64,000 bases of DNA, taken from Methylopila sp. Yamaguchi (GTDB lineage: Bacteria; Pseudomonadota; Alphaproteobacteria; Rhizobiales; Methylopilaceae). The stretch is taken from the NCBI RefSeq assembly GCF_002897035.1, contig NZ_BAUX01000006.1:62001-126000 (forward strand), in the 5' to 3' direction. Both the position numbers and the translations under genes were made by a program. The notes beneath the pieces are model-generated. The model was not told the origin of the DNA and did not search any database. It was given only the letters and a program-made list of their open reading frames with translations. Below, piece after piece: positions 60,960 to 64,000 of this stretch; position 1 is the stretch's first letter; each line of letters opens with the position of its first letter.

Positions 60960-61422
60960 CCGGCACCTCCGACACGTCCACCCACTCCGCGCCGACGATC
61001 TCGGCCATGCGCTCCGGCGCTACGGCGAGCGAGCTGCGGGAGGAGCCGGCGGCGGGGATCACGGTCTCATAGGCCTTCAGAGACACGTCGCAGTAGACCG
61101 GCAGCGGCGTGGCGAGCCCGAACGGACAGACGCCTCCGACGGGATGGCCGGTCAAGGCCGCGACCTCCTCCAGTCCCAGCATCCGCGGCTTTCCGCCGAA
61201 CGCCGCCTTGGCCTTCTTGTTGTCGAGCCGCGCGTCGCCGCGGGTCACGACCAGCAGCACCCGCTCGCCCACCCGGAGCGACAGCGTCTTCGCGATCTGC
61301 CCCGGCGCGCAGCCATGCGCGGCGGCCGCCTCCGGCACGGTCGCCGTGCTGACCTGGTGCTCGACCACCGCGATGTCGGGCGCATGCTCGGCGATGAACG
61401 CGCGGACGCTGTCGAGGCTCAC
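60949..61422 (-). CDS. YbaK/EbsC-family aminoacyl-tRNA deacylase-like protein
   Basis: A 157-aa protein, with GTG 61422 (VSLDSVRAFIAEH) as the likely start; a longer ATG at 61485 is possible. TVPEAAAAHGCAPGQIAKTLSLRVGE, LLVVTRGDARLDNKKAKAAFG and GHPVGGVCPFGL are the conserved Lys, deacylase pocket and GxPVGGVCPF loop of the YbaK family. It should clear mischarged tRNAs, e.g. Cys-tRNA-Pro; specificity is inferred. Confidence 0.9.
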   Translation of the reverse strand: MSLDSVRAFIAEHAPDIAVVEHQVSTATVPEAAAAHGCAPGQIAKTLSLRVGERVLLVVTRGDARLDNKKAKAAFGGKPRMLGLEEVAALTGHPVGGVCPFGLATPLPVYCDVSLKAYETVIPAAGSSRSSLAVAPERMAEIVGAEWVDVSEVPVSA

Positions 61423-61488
61423 GGGGCGACGCTCCGGATGAGGGGGGAGGGGGCCGACCCTAGCCGATCCCGCGCCGCGCGCCACCCG

Positions 61489-61911
61489 TCAGCGGACGAT
61501 GACCACCTTTGCGTTCGCCAGCCCGCGGGCGCGCACCAGAGCGTAGAAAATGGCGGCGTTCTTCGGATGCAGGCGGACGCAGCCGTGGCTCGCGGGCCGT
61601 CCGAGCGAGCGCACGTAGCCTGTCGCATGGATGGCGTAGCCGCCGTAGAAGAACACCGAATGCGGCATCGGCGACATGTCGTATTTGCGCGAGTACCACA
61701 TCCGCTCGGTTCGGATCGGCCGCCAGCTGCCGGTCGGCGTCACGAAGCCGCGCCGGGCCGTGGAGACCGGCCAGGAATAGGCGAGGGTCCCGTCGACGGT
61801 CACGTCCACCCGCTGCTGCGAGAGGCTGACCCTTGCGATGACGGAGGCCTGCGCCGGCGCGCACATGAAAGCAGCCGCGACGGCGATCGCAGCGAACAAC
61901 GTCCTGACCAT
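61489..61911 (-). CDS. L,D-transpeptidase (YkuD) domain protein
   Basis: A 140-aa exported enzyme with a signal peptide MVRTLFAAIAVAAAFMCAPAQA. The catalytic motif IHATGYVRSLGRPASHGCVRL contains the His and the Cys of YkuD transpeptidases, which crosslink peptidoglycan 3-3 or attach outer-membrane proteins. It is short, only the catalytic domain, without a binding domain. It runs leftward alone. Confidence 0.93.
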   Translation of the reverse strand: MVRTLFAAIAVAAAFMCAPAQASVIARVSLSQQRVDVTVDGTLAYSWPVSTARRGFVTPTGSWRPIRTERMWYSRKYDMSPMPHSVFFYGGYAIHATGYVRSLGRPASHGCVRLHPKNAAIFYALVRARGLANAKVVIVR

Positions 61912-62111
61912 GAGAGCACACCCCGAAACGCCGCAACCTGCGGTTCCGCGACTGTGGCGTAAATGAGGCGAACTGTCGAATCGCGCTGGTGGGGCCGGAG
62001 ACGCCAGGCCTGATTTCGCGCTGCAGCCGGGCGGACGGCTTCGGGGCCAGCGCGTCGACGACGCTCCAAAGAGCCTTTAGATTTAACCCGTTCCAGACGG
62101 GTGGGGCTGCG

Positions 62112-62681
62112 ATGGCGATTCTGGCGTTCGGGTTGGCGCTCTTTCTCGGAACGCACCTCTTCACACGGGCGGCGGGGCTTCGCGCCGCCCTCGTCGCCCG
62201 GCTCGGCGAGACCGGCTACAAGGGGCTCTACTCGCTTGCGTCCGCGGTCGGGCTGGCGGCGATCATCTACGGCTACAGCCACGCGCCCGCCGTCGCGCTC
62301 TGGAGCCCGCCGGGCTGGACGCGCCACATCCCGATCACGCTGATGTGGCCGGCGTTCGTTCTGCTGCTCGCCGCCTATCTGCCGGGCAAAATCCGGGAGC
62401 GCGCCAAGCATCCCATGCTTGCGGCGGTGAAGCTCTGGGCCTTCTCCCATCTCTGCGCCAACGGCGATCTCCCCAGCGTCCTGCTGTTCGGCGGCTTCCT
62501 CGCTTACGGGGTGATCGCCCGCATCCTGCTGAAGCGCCACGAACGCGCGCACGGCGCCCCGGCGCGCCGGGGATCGTGGCAGAACGACGTGGTGGCGGTC
62601 GCGCTCGGCACGGTGCTGTACGCCTTGTTCGGGGCGTTCCTGCACGCGGTCCTGATCGGCGTGCCGGCTTTCATCCTGTAG
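62112..62681 (+). CDS. NnrU family protein
   Basis: A 189-aa inner-membrane protein with about five or six helices. AILAFGLALFLGTHLFTR at the start, LYSLASAVGLAAIIYGY, and RAKHPMLAAVKLWAFSHLCANGD are the NnrU signature with its conserved His residues. The family is linked to nitric oxide/denitrification metabolism and to membrane isomerase-like folds. Start ATG 62112 lies in the longer open frame beginning at 61989, and I chose it because the domain begins there. Confidence 0.88.
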   Translation: MAILAFGLALFLGTHLFTRAAGLRAALVARLGETGYKGLYSLASAVGLAAIIYGYSHAPAVALWSPPGWTRHIPITLMWPAFVLLLAAYLPGKIRERAKHPMLAAVKLWAFSHLCANGDLPSVLLFGGFLAYGVIARILLKRHERAHGAPARRGSWQNDVVAVALGTVLYALFGAFLHAVLIGVPAFIL

Positions 62682-62804
62682 GGGCCGCCGCGCAAAGCGT
62701 TTGCCGCCGCGGGGGCGCGCCGCTATGGTGCGCGCCGCGCCGGGGGCGGCTTCGCCCCGCGGCCGCGCGTGCGTTTTCAAGACGTCAGGATTGCGTAAGG
62801 CCAG

Positions 62805-63479
62805 ATGACCGACATTTTCCATGAGGTCCAGGACGACCTCCGCCGCGAGCGCATGAAGGCGCTGTGGGATCGGTTCGGATGGCTGGTCGTCTCCGTCGCA
62901 GTGCTGATTGTCGTCGGCGTCGGCGGGTGGCGCGGCTACGAGTACTACCAGGGTCGGCAAGCCCAGGCCGCAGGAGACCGTTACCAGGCGGCGAGCCGGC
63001 TTGCGGCCGACGGCAAGACCGACGAGGCGCGCGCCGCCTTCGCGAGCCTGGCGGCCGACGGCCCGAAGGGCTACCAGGCCCTGGCCCGTTTGCGTGAGGC
63101 CGACGTGGCGACGACCAAGGACCCGGCCGGCGCCCTCAAGATCTACGAAGGCGTGGCGAACGACGGCGGGGTCGATTCCCTGCTGCGCGACGCCGCTCGC
63201 GTGCGCGGCGGCTACATCGCCGTCGATCATGCCGCAGCCGCGGACGTGCGCCGGCTTGTCGAGCCGCTTGCGGTCGACGCCAGCCCGTGGCGGCATACGG
63301 CGCGCGAACTGATCGGCCTCGCGGCCTTCAAGGCGAACGACGTTACGGAAGCCCGCCGTCAGTTCGAGGCGATCGTGGCCGACGCCGAGGCGCCCGCGGG
63401 CGCGCGGCAGCGCGCCGACCTGATGCTTGCGGTGCTGCCGCCGGCCGCGCCGGCGCCCGCCGCCAAGGACGCGAAGTAA
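62805..63479 (+). CDS. YfgM-like tetratricopeptide membrane protein
   Basis: A 224-aa protein with one helix (about residues 25-42, WLVVSVAVLIVVGVGGW) after a conserved N-terminal IFHEVQDDLRRERMKALWDRFG. The periplasmic part is TPR-like (YQAASRLAADGKTDEARAAFASLA and EARRQFEAIVADAEAP) and ends in Ala/Pro. It is the Sec/outer-membrane-assembly accessory of the YfgM type. In alphaproteobacteria it usually lies beside bamB and der; here a lipoprotein stub and der follow. Confidence 0.86.
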   Translation: MTDIFHEVQDDLRRERMKALWDRFGWLVVSVAVLIVVGVGGWRGYEYYQGRQAQAAGDRYQAASRLAADGKTDEARAAFASLAADGPKGYQALARLREADVATTKDPAGALKIYEGVANDGGVDSLLRDAARVRGGYIAVDHAAAADVRRLVEPLAVDASPWRHTARELIGLAAFKANDVTEARRQFEAIVADAEAPAGARQRADLMLAVLPPAAPAPAAKDAK

Positions 63480-63547
63480 GTAAGTTCGTCGAGTGATGCT
63501 CCGGCCGGGGGACCACCGCCGGCCCGTTCAAGGGGGATGCCGCTTCC

Positions 63548-63772
63548 GTGACCGACCGTTCGAAACGTCTTCTGCGCCTGGCCGTCGTGGCGGCGCTCGC
63601 CGGCTCCGCCGCCGGTTGCGACACGCTCTCCAACATGAACCCCTTCGGCGAGAAGAAGACGCCGCTGGCGGGCGAGCGTCGCCCGGTTCCCCAGGTCGCG
63701 CCGAACCCGCCGGACACGGTGCCGCAGCCGCTCTCGGCGCTGCCGGCGCCCTCCGCCGCTTCGTTCGCCTGA
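63548..63772 (+). CDS. Short lipoprotein, probable N-terminal remnant of BamB
   Basis: A 74-aa lipoprotein, GTG start 63548 with GGGGGA about 10 bp upstream. The lipobox is AGSAAGC (Cys near 24). After it comes DTLSNMNPFGEKKTPLAGERRPV, which matches my memory of how alphaproteobacterial BamB begins (CDTL..NPF, then G-x-R-x-x-V). The chain then goes into Pro/Ala and stops, with no PQQ-like beta-propeller. The position between the YfgM-like gene and der is where bamB lies in relatives, so this may be a truncated or reduced BamB. Confidence 0.62.
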   Translation: MTDRSKRLLRLAVVAALAGSAAGCDTLSNMNPFGEKKTPLAGERRPVPQVAPNPPDTVPQPLSALPAPSAASFA

Positions 63773-63852
63773 CCGCCTGACGGCCGCCTCTCGGCCGCCG
63801 GCGCGGATCAGGCGCCGGACCTGGGGTCTCCACCCAAGAAGGCCGCCGTCAC

Positions 63853-64000
63853 GTGACAGATGCTCCCTCGCCCCTGCGTCCCATGCCGGTCGTCGCCGTC
63901 GTCGGGCGGCCGAACGTCGGCAAGTCGACGCTGTTCAACCGGCTCGTCGGCAAGCGGCTCGCGCTCGTCGACGACCGGCCGGGGGTGACGCGCGACCGCC
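63853..64000 (+). CDS. der: GTPase Der, partial at the window edge
   Basis: Only about 49 residues are present before the end of the window. GTG 63853 ([11 protein letters not shown]) or ATG 63883 ([11 protein letters not shown]) may start it. [37 protein letters not shown] is the first G domain of Der/EngA: G1 GRPNVGKST and the switch threonine. The protein has two GTPase domains and acts in 50S assembly. The rest lies beyond the sequence. Confidence 0.93.
   Translation, partial: MTDAPSPLRPMPVVAVVGRPNVGKSTLFNRLVGKRLALVDDRPGVTRDR

Overview
This window is GC-rich chromosomal DNA of an alphaproteobacterium, most likely a member of the Hyphomicrobiales (Rhizobiales). I infer this from the conserved gene run rpoZ-rsh-pdxJ-acpS-lepB-rnc-era, the ppx-rlmE and yfgM-like/der neighbourhoods, the frequent four-base start/stop overlaps and the overall protein similarity. 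No species can be named from sequence alone. The coding style is dense, with many GTG starts, and almost every long antisense reading frame is a GC-skew shadow.

Layout. 1-8.3 kb holds housekeeping genes: a cut-off type 5 uracil-DNA glycosylase, an orphan unknown gene, a NYN-domain protein, RNA polymerase omega, the (p)ppGpp synthetase/hydrolase, vitamin B6 and ACP maturation enzymes, signal peptidase, RNase III and Era. 8.6-14.9 kb is a complete-looking four-carbon sugar-acid (threonate-type) catabolic locus. otnI, an MFS transporter and ltnD run left, and a LacI regulator, otnK and otnC run right. Two perfect 16-bp palindromic operators lie between the divergent arms. 15-19 kb carries a small exported protein, an M20 peptidase, a BNR-repeat protein paired with a MoaD/ThiS-like protein, and a VOC protein.

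19.208-37.473 kb is an integrated 18.3-kb phage-like element inserted in the 3' end of tRNA-Gln(CTG), bounded by a 17-bp direct repeat. It has a tyrosine integrase and a full HK97-type head and packaging module (portal, protease, capsid, HNH, connectors, small and large terminase), plus a tape measure protein. I found no tail tube, baseplate, fibre, lysis or replication gene. Its right third holds a HEPN-motif protein, a small HTH protein, an RHH-like gene beside iteron-like 20-bp repeats, an AT-rich patch with nested palindromes, three small unknown genes and a two-TM membrane protein. It could be a capsid-forming satellite or a reduced prophage, and it is the most interesting part of the window.

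37.5-50.9 kb returns to core functions: lactate permease, Ppx/GppA, RlmE, Cu/Zn SOD, a second-type LpxC, a DHA2 efflux pump, GuaB, a FitAB/VapBC-type toxin-antitoxin pair, a MAPEG protein, an RsmB-type methyltransferase and GuaA. 51.3-60.1 kb is a stress or detoxification-like patchwork of divergent regulator/enzyme pairs (HxlR, LysR, TetR, LysR with SDRs, PIG-L and RidA) and four NTF2/SnoaL-like proteins. 60.4-64 kb carries a 49-aa membrane protein, Spx/ArsC-like and YbaK-like proteins, an L,D-transpeptidase, NnrU and a YfgM-like TPR protein. These are followed by a 74-aa lipoprotein that looks like the N-terminal stub of BamB, and by the start of der.
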